Origin: a virus | Length of the DNA stretch: 40,532 nucleotides | IMG/VR virus record: IMGVR_UViG_3300037104_000880 | Span: 1-40,532 of that record | Strand: one strand, 5' to 3' | Part shown: positions 23,317 through 31,368 of the stretch, in pieces | Numbering within the stretch: position 1 is the first letter of the stretch | How the letters are laid out: every line of letters begins with the position of its first letter | Notes under the pieces: generated by a model | Seen by the model: only the letters and a program-made list of their open reading frames with translations | Databases searched by the model: none | What the model was told of the DNA's origin: nothing | Translations under genes and position numbers: made by a program

Positions 23317-23317
23317 T

Positions 23318-23500
23318 ATGAGAAAACTTAAAAAACAACTCCCATCGCCTCCAGTTCGTCCTATGTGTAGAATAATAGAAGAAGGAACAACAGGAAGTTG
23401 TCCTAAATGTCATTCTACGGAACGAAGAAGATTTGGAATTTTTGGTGGAAAAAAACTCGGTTGTATCAATCCAGAATGTGAAAATTATTATAAAAAATAA
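23318..23500 (+). CDS. Small zinc-ribbon protein
   Basis: 60 residues. A four-Cys ribbon at about 28-54 (CPKCHSTERRR then CINPECENYY) would bind zinc. The N-terminus is basic and Pro-rich. It could be a nucleic-acid or protein adaptor, and there is no enzyme motif. It starts two bases after the previous stop. Confidence 0.6.
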   Translation: MRKLKKQLPSPPVRPMCRIIEEGTTGSCPKCHSTERRRFGIFGGKKLGCINPECENYYKK

Positions 23501-23501
23501 A

Positions 23502-23966
23502 ATGGAATCAAACATAGAGAATATAATTCATCCTCCTAAAGAAGAAACTTTAGAAGAAAAATTTGCACGTGAACGTTTAGAATGGTCACAAAAAATTGAA
23601 GATATGTCTTCCAAGATGAAAAATGTGATGGCTGTGGCAGAACTTATGACTACACTTTATACAGATAGACAAAGAGCCGTTGAGTATTATCACTATCTTA
23701 TTTCTATGATCATACCAATGAATAGAAAGTATAGTGCTGCGTATGCAGAACGTTTTGAATATTATACAACTAAAGCCCCTATAAGATATCCCAATGAGAC
23801 TACGAAACATAATCGTATTCAAGTTGATTTAGCAGAAATGATTGAAAAACGTGCTATGGTTGACAATCACTCAAAGTTTATTGATCGTACCATAAGTACT
23901 ATCGACAATATAATTTTCGCAATCCCGAAACGTGTAGAAATAGAACAAATATCCAGAGGAAAATGA
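23502..23966 (+). CDS. UvsY-like recombination mediator (tentative)
   Basis: 154 residues from the ATG at 23502. The product is helical with YAERFEYYTTKAP (81-93), DLAEMIEKRAMVDNHSKFI and a terminal AIPKRVEIEQISRGK. This layout (basic YY segment, acidic helix, D/K turn, long helix, R..I....GK end) recalls T4 UvsY (137 residues), which loads UvsX recombinase onto SSB-coated DNA. The location between SSB/primase and the UvsW-like helicase fits. No UvsX gene is in this window. Identity is by pattern only. Confidence 0.45.
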   Translation: MESNIENIIHPPKEETLEEKFARERLEWSQKIEDMSSKMKNVMAVAELMTTLYTDRQRAVEYYHYLISMIIPMNRKYSAAYAERFEYYTTKAPIRYPNETTKHNRIQVDLAEMIEKRAMVDNHSKFIDRTISTIDNIIFAIPKRVEIEQISRGK

Positions 23967-24391
23967 TAAAAGTTAAAGAGTGGTTAGATAAAAATCTTTT
24001 TCCAGCAGAATGGAATTTTCCGGCCGAACTTAAAAGTAATGGCCACTATAACGTGCAAGGGTCTTGGATATATCCAAAGGATTGGAAAGGTCTTAGTAGA
24101 GATGAATCTATTAATTGGTCTCCAGAAGAATATATGGAAAGATTAAAACACCCACCTGATCATATATTTGTAAACATAAATAATGAAACGATGATAGTTG
24201 GAAATATTTGTGTTAATGGAAAATGGAGCATTTATAATTACATACAAACTTATGAACATATTCCAAGAGGAGAACCTGATGTTAATGGTTATTATGCAAG
24301 AAGCACAGATGAAGAGGCAATTAGATATTTAGATGGGTACCTTCAACAGATAAAAAATAACGAAAATGAAAATATACGCAGTAATCAGTAA
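23963..24391 (+). CDS. Conserved-looking small protein, unknown
   Basis: 142 residues, starting by ATGA on the UvsY-like stop. It is rich in Trp, Tyr, Pro and Asn (WNFPAELKSNGHYNVQGSW, PRGEPDVNGYY). No catalytic motif, transmembrane segment or tag was recognised. It overlaps the next gene by 26 bases, which is long but common in packed phage operons. Confidence 0.55.
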   Translation: MIKVKEWLDKNLFPAEWNFPAELKSNGHYNVQGSWIYPKDWKGLSRDESINWSPEEYMERLKHPPDHIFVNINNETMIVGNICVNGKWSIYNYIQTYEHIPRGEPDVNGYYARSTDEEAIRYLDGYLQQIKNNENENIRSNQ

Positions 24392-24554
24392 AATAACGGA
24401 ACACAATATCGGAAATTGGGAAATCATAGCATGGTTTTCTTTAGAAAAAGAAAAATGTGTGAAATATCTTAAAGATACAAATCAGGAACAACTTGAAATA
24501 AAGGAATATGAAAGTGAAACAAGTTTAGATAATTTTCATCAAATAAGATGGTAA
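24366..24554 (+). CDS. Small protein, unknown
   Basis: 62 residues. The N-terminus is hydrophobic and aromatic (MKIYAVISK, NWEIIAWFSLEKEKC) and the C-terminus acidic, a possible small alpha/beta fold. It overlaps neighbours on both sides, by 26 and 7 bases. No family was recognised. Confidence 0.45.
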   Translation: MKIYAVISKITEHNIGNWEIIAWFSLEKEKCVKYLKDTNQEQLEIKEYESETSLDNFHQIRW

Positions 24555-24949
24555 CAATAGGAATTGTTGGCTCACGTAAATACAACACAATAGAAATGGT
24601 TTATACTGCTGTAGATGAATGCATCAAAAAATATGGCAATGATATTTGTGTTGTGAGTGGTGGATGTAAAGGAGCAGATACAATGGGAAGAATAGTTGCG
24701 TTAGATAGAAAACTTAAATACATAGAATTTAATCCTGCCCATGAAGCGTGGAATGAATACAGTGGAATGCCAAAAGAATGGTATGGAAAGCCATATAATG
24801 TTAAAAATTATTTTGAACGTAACAGCTTTATTGCTGAAAAATGTCAATTGTTACTGGCTTTTATTCCAGCAGGATATATATCGAATGGAACAAATGATAC
24901 TATTGGTAAAGCGAAAAAATTAAACAAACCCGTAATTATAATAAATTGA
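24548..24949 (+). CDS. SLOG/DprA-like nucleotide-binding protein
   Basis: 133 residues. The N-terminal GIVGSRKYNT (5-14) and VVSGGCKGADTMG (35-47) are the two signature loops of the SLOG Rossmann-like superfamily (DprA, YpsA, LOG-type). The remainder (VKNYFERNSFIAEKCQLLLAFIPAGYISNGTNDTIGKA) matches the 'N..I...D.llaf...g..GT..ti..A' half of the fold. Members bind nucleotides or nucleic acids or act in signalling. In phages the function is generally unknown. Confidence 0.7.
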   Translation: MVTIGIVGSRKYNTIEMVYTAVDECIKKYGNDICVVSGGCKGADTMGRIVALDRKLKYIEFNPAHEAWNEYSGMPKEWYGKPYNVKNYFERNSFIAEKCQLLLAFIPAGYISNGTNDTIGKAKKLNKPVIIIN

Positions 24950-24950
24950 A

Positions 24951-25175
24951 ATGACAAAGTACGAAGAATATAAAATGGAAATGTGGAAAGCTTATCGTGA
25001 AAATATTAAGTTTATAAAAGATAATTTTAATGGTAAGAAAACTAAAGATCAAACTCCTGAAGTACAAGCTGAAATGAAAAGATTAGAAAAAATTGTTTGT
25101 AAATTTGAACAATTAGCTATGGACGAAGCTCGAAGAACAGGAAACACGATAATAACAACAGTAAACTTTAAATGA
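24951..25175 (+). CDS. Small helical protein, unknown
   Basis: 74 residues, highly charged and helical (EEYKMEMWKAYRENIKFIKDNF, EVQAEMKRLEKIVCKFEQLAMDEARR). It starts one base after the previous stop and overlaps the HNH gene by ATGA. No motif was seen. Confidence 0.5.
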   Translation: MTKYEEYKMEMWKAYRENIKFIKDNFNGKKTKDQTPEVQAEMKRLEKIVCKFEQLAMDEARRTGNTIITTVNFK

Positions 25176-25753
25176 ATCATCGAAAGATATATGACAATAT
25201 AATTCTGAAAGCTAAATCAGAAAATCGCAAAAAGCGTAAAGGAACTTATTATGAATGGCACCATATAAAACCTAAATGTTTAGGAGGAGCTGATGTTATT
25301 GATAATAAAGTGTTGTTAACTGCTAGAGAACATTATTTATGTCATAAGTTATTAACGTACATATATCCTAAAAATGACAAAATAGTTGATGCATTTTTTA
25401 GAATGACATTCAGCAAAGTAAATGGGTATGTTGTTTCTTCTCGTGATCACAAATTAGCTAGAGAACTAATGAACACAACACCAAAAACAGAAGAAACAAA
25501 GAAAAAGATAAAAGACAATCATTCACATTATTGGAAAGGAAAACATTTTTCAGAAGAAGTTAAAAAAGCGTGGAGTGAACAAAGAAAAGGACAAACATTT
25601 TCTGATCAGGCTTGTAAAAATATGAGTGAGGCTCGTAAAGGAATTCAATTTTCGAAAGAACATTGTGAAAATATAAGATTATCAAAATTAGGAGCAAATA
25701 ATCCTAACTTTGGAAAAAGGAATCGAAAATATAAAAAACGTAATGAAATTTAA
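25172..25753 (+). CDS. HNH homing endonuclease
   Basis: 193 residues. The HNH core reads YYEWHHIKPKCLGG, NKVLLTAREHYLCHKLL and YPKNDK. NUMOD3-like repeats follow (TEETKKKIKDNHSHYWKGKHFSEEV, SEQRKGQTFSDQACKNMSEARKG, SKEHCENIRLSKLGANNPNFG). It is a paralogue of the gene at 22003 but lacks the zinc-finger tail. Its 3' end overlaps the UvsW-like gene start by 11 bases. Confidence 0.82.
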   Translation: MNHRKIYDNIILKAKSENRKKRKGTYYEWHHIKPKCLGGADVIDNKVLLTAREHYLCHKLLTYIYPKNDKIVDAFFRMTFSKVNGYVVSSRDHKLARELMNTTPKTEETKKKIKDNHSHYWKGKHFSEEVKKAWSEQRKGQTFSDQACKNMSEARKGIQFSKEHCENIRLSKLGANNPNFGKRNRKYKKRNEI

Positions 25754-27281
25754 GGTTGACGATAGTAAGAAATTTTTAGTGGTAGTTGAGAGCACTCAAA
25801 TAGAATATGAGCAGTTGGAATCATCCTTTTGCAAAAAAACTATGAACTGGGGCGCAATTCGAAACAAAAACAGCAATCAACCAAAAAGTTATGAAACGGC
25901 ATTTATAGATAAATTTGGACGAGTTCCGATTGGTCTTTGGGCTGAAATACAAAAACTCTGCAAAAAATATATGTATCATTTAGAAATAGATGGAATTGAA
26001 AATCTTTATGACAAAGATTTTGATGAATCTCTGTTTATTGAATGGGTAAACACATATTTTGAAGAATCAGAAGACCAGCCGAGAGATTATCAAATTGAAG
26101 GTTCATCTCGTGTATTGAAATATAAATTCTGTACAGAAGAAATTTCAACATCAGGTGGTAAAACACTTATGGCTTTCTTACTATTCAAATACTTGTATGA
26201 AAAGGGCATGATAAAGAAAATGTTATATGTTGTTCCAAACATTAGTCTTGTAAACCAAACAGAAGAAGAATTTTTTAAATATGAAGAAGACTGTGGTAAG
26301 AAGGCTAACTGGAAGTCCCAGTGTGTATTTGGGGGTGCTGGGAAGAAGGAAGACGATAAAGCTAATATAATATTTGGTACCTTTCAATCGTTGGCTAAGA
26401 AGGGCTTAGAATACTTCTCGAAATTTGATGCAGTGTTTATCGATGAAACTCATCACGCCCGTGCTTTTTCGATTAAAAACATTCTTGTTAAAGCTTATAA
26501 ATCAAAATATAACGTGGGCATGACAGGAACACTTCCGCCTGAAGGTTCTCTTGATTCATTTATGGTTCAATCATATTTAGGTCCGTGTGTATATCTTGTT
26601 AAATCATCTGACTTAATTGCCGCTAATTTTGCCACGCCAGTAAAAGTTGTAGGAATTGAACTCGATTATCTTGATGAAGAAATTAAAAAGAAACTATATG
26701 ATCTTAGAAATGTAGCAGCCGATCAAAAAGATGGTGTTAAATTATTGAATCTTGAAAAAGATATTGTTCGCGAAAATCGTAAACGATTAGTGTATATTTG
26801 CGATACAATTGAAAAAACAACAAAAAACTCTCTTGTTTTGTTTGGAGATATTAAAAATGAATATGGCAGAAAAATTTTCAATTATCTTAAAGAAAACACA
26901 GATAAAACAGTATATTACATTGATGGCGGAACCAAAGCTGAAAATAGAGATTACTATAAAAAGCAAATGGACGAAACAGAAAATGTTATTATTGTAGCAA
27001 GTATGGGAACGTTTTCAGAAGGCGTAAATATTCATAATGTTTTCAATTTATTTTTTGTAGAAAGTGCGAAATCAGAATACATTATTAGACAAATGTTAGG
27101 CCGAGGTATGCGATTGTTAGAAGGAAAAGATGAATTTACAGTTATTGATTTTTCTGATAATTATGAATATGGCAGTCATAAATATCAAAAGGTTAACTAT
27201 TTGATGCGACATGCCAAAGAAAGAGAACGAATTTATAAAGATAAAGGATTCCCATATAAACGTTTTAAAGTGAAGTTATAA
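25743..27281 (+). CDS. uvsW: UvsW-like superfamily 2 DNA/RNA helicase
   Basis: 512 residues from the ATG at 25743, close to T4 UvsW (503). Helicase motifs are in order: RDYQIEG Q-like motif (114-120), motif I STSGGKT (135-141), Ia VVPNISLVNQ, DETHH motif II (234-238), motif III MTGTLP (260-265) and motif VI IIRQMLGRGMRL near residue 447. Motif I has GGKT with S in place of the more usual G-x-GKT spacing. In T4, UvsW unwinds branched and R-loop structures and controls origin use. An N-terminal domain of about 100 residues precedes the core. A terminator overlaps its stop. Confidence 0.82.
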   Translation: MKFKVDDSKKFLVVVESTQIEYEQLESSFCKKTMNWGAIRNKNSNQPKSYETAFIDKFGRVPIGLWAEIQKLCKKYMYHLEIDGIENLYDKDFDESLFIEWVNTYFEESEDQPRDYQIEGSSRVLKYKFCTEEISTSGGKTLMAFLLFKYLYEKGMIKKMLYVVPNISLVNQTEEEFFKYEEDCGKKANWKSQCVFGGAGKKEDDKANIIFGTFQSLAKKGLEYFSKFDAVFIDETHHARAFSIKNILVKAYKSKYNVGMTGTLPPEGSLDSFMVQSYLGPCVYLVKSSDLIAANFATPVKVVGIELDYLDEEIKKKLYDLRNVAADQKDGVKLLNLEKDIVRENRKRLVYICDTIEKTTKNSLVLFGDIKNEYGRKIFNYLKENTDKTVYYIDGGTKAENRDYYKKQMDETENVIIVASMGTFSEGVNIHNVFNLFFVESAKSEYIIRQMLGRGMRLLEGKDEFTVIDFSDNYEYGSHKYQKVNYLMRHAKERERIYKDKGFPYKRFKVKL

Positions 27282-27292
27282 TGCTTCACTTT
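27269..27292 (+). terminator. Terminator over the helicase stop
   Basis: AAGTGAAG (27269-27276), an 8-base loop that includes the stop, and CTTCACTT (27284-27291). It is followed within 6 bases by TTGGATATATAA. Confidence 0.6.
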
Positions 27293-27296
27293 CGTG

Positions 27297-27308
27297 TTGG
27301 ATATATAA
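27297..27308 (+). promoter_or_regulatory. TTGGATATATAA promoter-like element
   Basis: It lies 16 bases before the ATG at 27325. The element differs by one base from the TTGAATATATAA used elsewhere. Confidence 0.5.
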
Positions 27309-27324
27309 AATAAATCTTATTAAT

Positions 27325-28644
27325 ATGGGAGCTGTTAAAGAAAAAATATATGCATTAGCCGAATTGGTTTATCAAATTATGGATGCTGGTGCTACAGATC
27401 AAGAAATTGATGAATATGTTGAATCTCAGGTATCTTCTGATGAATATGAATTTTATCATGCTAATAAAGATATTATTTTTGATACGATTCCCTATTTAGA
27501 TGCAAATACGGAACAACCTGAAGATGAAGAAAATGAATGCGCGCCCCATTATAGTCGACATGGATTTGTTGATAATGATCCGCATGATACAGAAGAATTT
27601 GATGAAGATAAGATGAGAGAAGATTTATTCGATCCGCAAGATGATCCAACAGATCGAAATATTGTAACAGGAGAAATGGATGAATCTTATATGATGAAAT
27701 CATTAAATGAAAGAGATGACGAAGATGATGGCGACGAATTAAGTGATTACGAATGGAAAGTAGGAAAATATATAAGTGATCACTTATCAAATGATGATTT
27801 AGGAGATGAATTAGGAGACGCTTTATACGATTTTATGGGACAAATACGTAAATGTATGAAAAAAAGAATAAGTCCTAAGGAATGCGGAAAAATGTTGATG
27901 GCGAATAAAAAATTTATGAAAAGAATGAAAATTGATGAAGGCTGTAATTGTGGTGGAAGACGTCCACGTCCTGTATGGCCTACAGTAAGACGACCAATCA
28001 CTCCGGTTAAAAGACCGCCTATATGGGCAAGACCAAAACATTTTCATGAATCACTTGATGAAATTGAAATGCCAGCATTAAACGAAGTTGATTATGAATG
28101 GATGCTTCGTAATAATAGAGAACGTGATAATGCTCCAAGATTTGCTTACGGACAAAGAACATATGTTGATCCTAAGAAATTTGGAAAACAAATAGCTCCA
28201 GAATATGATTACAATGAAAGAAAATCTGCATTAGGACATATTGGAAGAAAACAAGAAATTCTTAAAGATATGGGATATGATCTTGACGATGAAATAGAAA
28301 TGCCGGAAATTGCTCCAACAAAAAAAGAAATTAAAACATTATCACCAAGAAATAAACAATTCCCAGATAATAAATTCAACAAACTTAAAAGTGAATATGA
28401 TAAAGAAGAAATTCTAATGGATAGACTTTTTAAGCAACATAAATCACCTAAATTTGAATCAGTTGGCGCATTAGACGAAATTGCACGAAGAGGTTTTGGA
28501 GATGATTATGGCGATCATGTCATTGTTAAGAAAGCTTGTGCTGATCAAGAATTAGAAAGATATGGAGATGATGAACCTGATGAAGATGATAAAAAAGATT
28601 CATATAAAAATCGATTTAACAAAATCGTTGATATAACGAAATAA
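27325..28644 (+). CDS. Acidic head-core-like protein, unknown
   Basis: 439 residues. The N-terminal 180 residues are strongly acidic (DEDKMREDLFDPQDDPTD, NERDDEDDGDELSDYEW). A Cys pair (CNCGG) and a Pro/Arg-rich linker (RRPRPVWPTVRRPITP) follow, then a region with repeated ESLDEIEMPALNE and LDDEIEMPEI-like segments. Several h-x-E triplets (LNE) recall prohead-protease sites. The composition resembles scaffold/core proteins of T4-like heads, but the order of genes does not prove this. It starts behind a promoter-like element. Confidence 0.55.
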   Translation: MGAVKEKIYALAELVYQIMDAGATDQEIDEYVESQVSSDEYEFYHANKDIIFDTIPYLDANTEQPEDEENECAPHYSRHGFVDNDPHDTEEFDEDKMREDLFDPQDDPTDRNIVTGEMDESYMMKSLNERDDEDDGDELSDYEWKVGKYISDHLSNDDLGDELGDALYDFMGQIRKCMKKRISPKECGKMLMANKKFMKRMKIDEGCNCGGRRPRPVWPTVRRPITPVKRPPIWARPKHFHESLDEIEMPALNEVDYEWMLRNNRERDNAPRFAYGQRTYVDPKKFGKQIAPEYDYNERKSALGHIGRKQEILKDMGYDLDDEIEMPEIAPTKKEIKTLSPRNKQFPDNKFNKLKSEYDKEEILMDRLFKQHKSPKFESVGALDEIARRGFGDDYGDHVIVKKACADQELERYGDDEPDEDDKKDSYKNRFNKIVDITK

Positions 28645-28647
28645 AAA

Positions 28648-28669
28648 AAGGGAGTCAATTGACTCCCTT
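28648..28669 (-). terminator. Palindromic terminator between convergent genes
   Basis: The 22-base perfect palindrome starts AAGGGAGTCAA. The minus-strand product is followed by a T-run, so it terminates the minus gene best. The plus-strand transcript may also end here. Confidence 0.7.
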
Positions 28670-28676
28670 AAGTGTG

Positions 28677-29876
28677 TTATCTTCTACCACTTCCGCCAGA
28701 TGATCTTCCTCCACCTGATGAACTTCCGCTTGATGAACTTCCACCTGAACTTCTTGAACTTCCACCACTATAACTTGATGAACCACTACTGTAACTTCTT
28801 GAAGCGCCTGAGTATGATGAACCTAAACTACTTCTTGATTGCGAATTACCTACACTACTTCTTGAAGGTGTACTGTAACTTCTATTTTGAGAAGGTGCCG
28901 AATATTCTCTCCTATTTGTAGATGTATTTGAAGATGATCTGTTAGGAACAGTTGTCTGTGTTCTTGTATTACTAAATGAAGAACTTCTATCACTAACTCT
29001 GCTGTTATTATATTGAGGTCTTGTACTCATTCTTGGATTGTTATAAGAAGGAGTATATGATCGTCTTTGTGTTGAATAAGATTCTCTTGTTGTAGGAGCA
29101 ACTCTTGTTCTTTGTGAAACATTGTAATTTGATTTTGTTTGAGGATTACGTCTACCTATATTTGTAGATGTTTGAGTTTGATAACGAATAGGATTGCGTT
29201 GATTGTAATTGCCATATCCGCCACTATTATGATTTCCGTAATAATTATTGTGATTATAATGATTATAATGATTATATCCGTAATTATTATACCCATAATA
29301 CCCATATCCAAATCCAAATCCGAAATCAGGGAAAGGTCTCCAATAATGACCAAATGTAGTATATCCGAATCCAAAATAGAAATCGTTATAGTAAGGATAA
29401 TTGAAGCCATAATAAGGATTCCAATTCCAACCATAATCATCATACATCCAAGAATTGTAGTACCAAGGATAGGAGTACATATAACGATTAAATCCGCCAT
29501 AGTAAAATCTACTTATTCTATCTGAATAATAAAATGGATCAAGGTCATAAACATTAACTTCTACATTAGGATTATCTTGTTTTAATGTATCAACAAAAGA
29601 TTCTACAGGATCGACATAAGTATTTTGTTGTCTTTTAGCTTTTCGAGCAGCTTTTCTTTCAGCTTTTGCATCAGCTTTAGTGAAATAAAGATCGTCCCAT
29701 TCTTTTTTGGTCATTTTGGTCGTATCTTGTTTTTGAGCATTTGTAATTTGGTTTAAAGCATTTGCAGTTTCTTGTTCCTGTTGTTTAGCAATAACGTATT
29801 TTTCATAATCCGACATTTGGCCTGAGACCAACGCGAAGAAAAATAACATTGTGATTAAAAGGAAGAGTTTTTTCAT
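28677..29876 (-). CDS. Secreted Tyr/Gly/Ser-rich low-complexity protein
   Basis: 399 residues. The signal peptide MKKLFLLITMLFFFALVSG is followed by Q (possible cleavage after about residue 19). Next are a charged Gln/Lys/Ala helix region (20-95), a block rich in Tyr, Phe, Gly and Asn (about 110-225), then an Arg/Thr/Ser/Asn/Gln-rich stretch, and a C-terminal SGGSSRSSGGSSSSGSSSGG-type run ending in basic residues. It resembles host secreted or surface proteins of Bacteroidota more than a virion protein. It is alone on its strand between phage genes with its own promoter-like site and terminator, a typical moron or transferred cargo layout. The function is unknown. Confidence 0.6.
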   Translation of the reverse strand: MKKLFLLITMLFFFALVSGQMSDYEKYVIAKQQEQETANALNQITNAQKQDTTKMTKKEWDDLYFTKADAKAERKAARKAKRQQNTYVDPVESFVDTLKQDNPNVEVNVYDLDPFYYSDRISRFYYGGFNRYMYSYPWYYNSWMYDDYGWNWNPYYGFNYPYYNDFYFGFGYTTFGHYWRPFPDFGFGFGYGYYGYNNYGYNHYNHYNHNNYYGNHNSGGYGNYNQRNPIRYQTQTSTNIGRRNPQTKSNYNVSQRTRVAPTTRESYSTQRRSYTPSYNNPRMSTRPQYNNSRVSDRSSSFSNTRTQTTVPNRSSSNTSTNRREYSAPSQNRSYSTPSRSSVGNSQSRSSLGSSYSGASRSYSSGSSSYSGGSSRSSGGSSSSGSSSGGGRSSGGSGRR

Positions 29877-29884
29877 AGTTTATT

Positions 29885-29896
29885 TTATTTATTTAA
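29885..29896 (-). promoter_or_regulatory. TTAAATAAATAA promoter-like element
   Basis: The minus strand reads TTAAATAAATAA, 8 bases before the secreted-protein ATG. It is a weaker match to the TTGAATATATAA family. Confidence 0.35.
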
Positions 29897-29981
29897 GTTG
29901 AGGATGGTAGCCACCCCCAGATAATACAATAATAAGTATGCAAATTATACGTTTCTAAGAAACTTTAACACTTAATTAACA

Positions 29982-30009
29982 ATAAAATGGCTTAAAATGA
30001 CCATTTTAT
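29982..30009. other. Inverted repeat
   Basis: ATAAAATGG (29982-29990) pairs with CCATTTTAT (30001-30009) around 10 bases. It lies in the 170-base gap between divergent genes and has no T-run, so it may be a regulatory hairpin. Confidence 0.3.
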
Positions 30010-30030
30010 GAGAAAATTAGGTGAAGTAGC

Positions 30031-30042
30031 GAATAAATATAA
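30031..30042 (+). promoter_or_regulatory. GAATAAATATAA promoter-like element
   Basis: It lies 5 bases before the ATG at 30048 and is similar to the recurrent AATATATAA element. Confidence 0.35.
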
Positions 30043-30047
30043 TAAAA

Positions 30048-30701
30048 ATGTCTCGATTAAAACACTTTAATTACAAATATTATTTTATTTACAGAATCAT
30101 AAATACAATAAACAAAAAAAGTTACGTAGGTTTTCACGCTACAAATAAAGAATATGATGAAGATACGTATTTTGGAAGTGGTGGATTGTTAAAATATGCC
30201 ATTAAAAAATATGGAGCAAATAATTTTGTCATGGGCATCATAGAATATGTTGATCCTAAAAACTGGCAAGATAAAGAAACTTTTTGGATAAAAGCTATTC
30301 ATTCACATGTAAGTGAAGGCGGATATAATCAAACGTATGGGGGCGATGGAATACTGGGGCACACACAATCAAAAGAATCAAATGAAAAAAGAAGTAAAGC
30401 ACATAAAGGAAGATATATAAATAAATCATATGAAGAAAGATACGGAATAGAAATAGCCGAAAGAATGAAAGCTAATTTATCAAAATCTCTTTCAGGTGAA
30501 AATCATCCAAATTGGGGCCAGCATGCATCTAAAGAAACAAAAGATAAAATGACAAATGCAGCTAAAAATAAGCCTAAATCTGAAGAAGCTAAAGCCAATA
30601 TGAGTAAAAGCTGTAGAGGAAAAAGTTGGGAAGAAAGATATGGTGTAGAAACAGCTAATAGAATGAAAGAACAAAGAAAACGAAAATGTGAAATGCTTTA
30701 A
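30048..30701 (+). CDS. GIY-YIG homing endonuclease, family B
   Basis: 217 residues. The core differs from family A: YFIYRIINTIN, SYVGFHATNKEYD, YFGSGGLLKYAIKKYG, FWIKAIHSHVSEGGY and NQTYGGDG. A long NUMOD3-like region follows (SKESNEKRSKAHKGR, SKETKDKMTNAAKN, SEEAKANMSKSCRGKSW), plus two ERYG[IV]E.A.RMK segments. The paralogue is at 33154-33879, and no zinc-finger tail is present. It is a free-standing unit between the secreted protein and a head-core-like gene. Confidence 0.85.
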   Translation: MSRLKHFNYKYYFIYRIINTINKKSYVGFHATNKEYDEDTYFGSGGLLKYAIKKYGANNFVMGIIEYVDPKNWQDKETFWIKAIHSHVSEGGYNQTYGGDGILGHTQSKESNEKRSKAHKGRYINKSYEERYGIEIAERMKANLSKSLSGENHPNWGQHASKETKDKMTNAAKNKPKSEEAKANMSKSCRGKSWEERYGVETANRMKEQRKRKCEML

Positions 30702-30709
30702 TTTTTTCG

Positions 30710-30720
30710 TGAATATATAA
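30710..30720 (+). promoter_or_regulatory. TGAATATATAA promoter-like element
   Basis: It lies 17 bases before the ATG at 30738. Confidence 0.55.
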
Positions 30721-30737
30721 AAAAAATAATATAAGTT

Positions 30738-31289
30738 ATGCGTAAATTTGGAGATGTATATAAGCAAAAATTAAATGAATCAGAAACTCGTCAAGAAGGT
30801 AAAGTCTTAAACGATTTCAAAGTTGTTTACAATGCTATGTTGGAACATTATGGACTCAAATCAGTTCATGATCTCGATGAAGATTCTCAATTATCTTTTT
30901 TAACCGAACTTAATCACTATTGGAGCGAAGAAGCTGGATTAAATGAGAAGGGTCAAACCTTCATTGATAAACGTTCAATGTCTCTTAATGAAAACTCAAC
31001 AGCTGTACAGAAGAAAAATTTCCTTAGAAATAAATCATATGCTGTTATTAACGAAACTTTAAGACAATCAAATATCAAATTCAGACTTTATGATATTATT
31101 GATGAAATGTATAAACAACTAAATGCTCAAGATGTAGCTGAAATTCTCACCCCAGATATGATCACGAATATTATCTCAGAATCTTTTTATAAATCTTTAA
31201 CTGAATTTACTGATGGAATTAAAAAAGAACTTACTGAAAGTGTAAAACCTAAAAGGAAATATTTCGTAAAAGCAAACGCAAAAAAATAA
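30738..31289 (+). CDS. Head-core/scaffold-like helical protein (tentative)
   Basis: 183 residues, all-helical and charged, with h-x-E triplets at LNES (12-15), LNEKG, LNENS and INETL, each a possible prohead-protease site. The C-terminus is basic (KPKRKYFVKANAKK). The N-terminus MRKFGDVYKQKLNE resembles capsid-targeting leaders. The layout recalls small T4 prohead core proteins, but I cannot assign a homologue. The gene is a single unit between a TGAATATATAA element and a strong terminator. Confidence 0.5.
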   Translation: MRKFGDVYKQKLNESETRQEGKVLNDFKVVYNAMLEHYGLKSVHDLDEDSQLSFLTELNHYWSEEAGLNEKGQTFIDKRSMSLNENSTAVQKKNFLRNKSYAVINETLRQSNIKFRLYDIIDEMYKQLNAQDVAEILTPDMITNIISESFYKSLTEFTDGIKKELTESVKPKRKYFVKANAKK

Positions 31290-31311
31290 AATATCTCACA
31301 TACTTATTACT

Positions 31312-31337
31312 AAGGGACCAAACGGTCCCTTTGTTGT
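31312..31337 (+). terminator. Rho-independent terminator
   Basis: AAGGGACC (31312-31319), loop AAAC and GGTCCCTT (31324-31331). It is followed at once by TTGAATATATAA. Confidence 0.8.
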
Positions 31338-31348
31338 TGAATATATAA
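31337..31348 (+). promoter_or_regulatory. TTGAATATATAA promoter-like element
   Basis: It lies 20 bases before the ATG at 31369. Confidence 0.6.
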
Positions 31349-31368
31349 ATTATAAAAAAATTTTAACC

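Noticed and set aside
29139-29525. Long open frames on both strands opposite the secreted protein
   Set aside because: They arise from low-complexity Tyr/Asn/Gly codons of the real gene, giving Ile/Met-rich nonsense with no plausible protein features.
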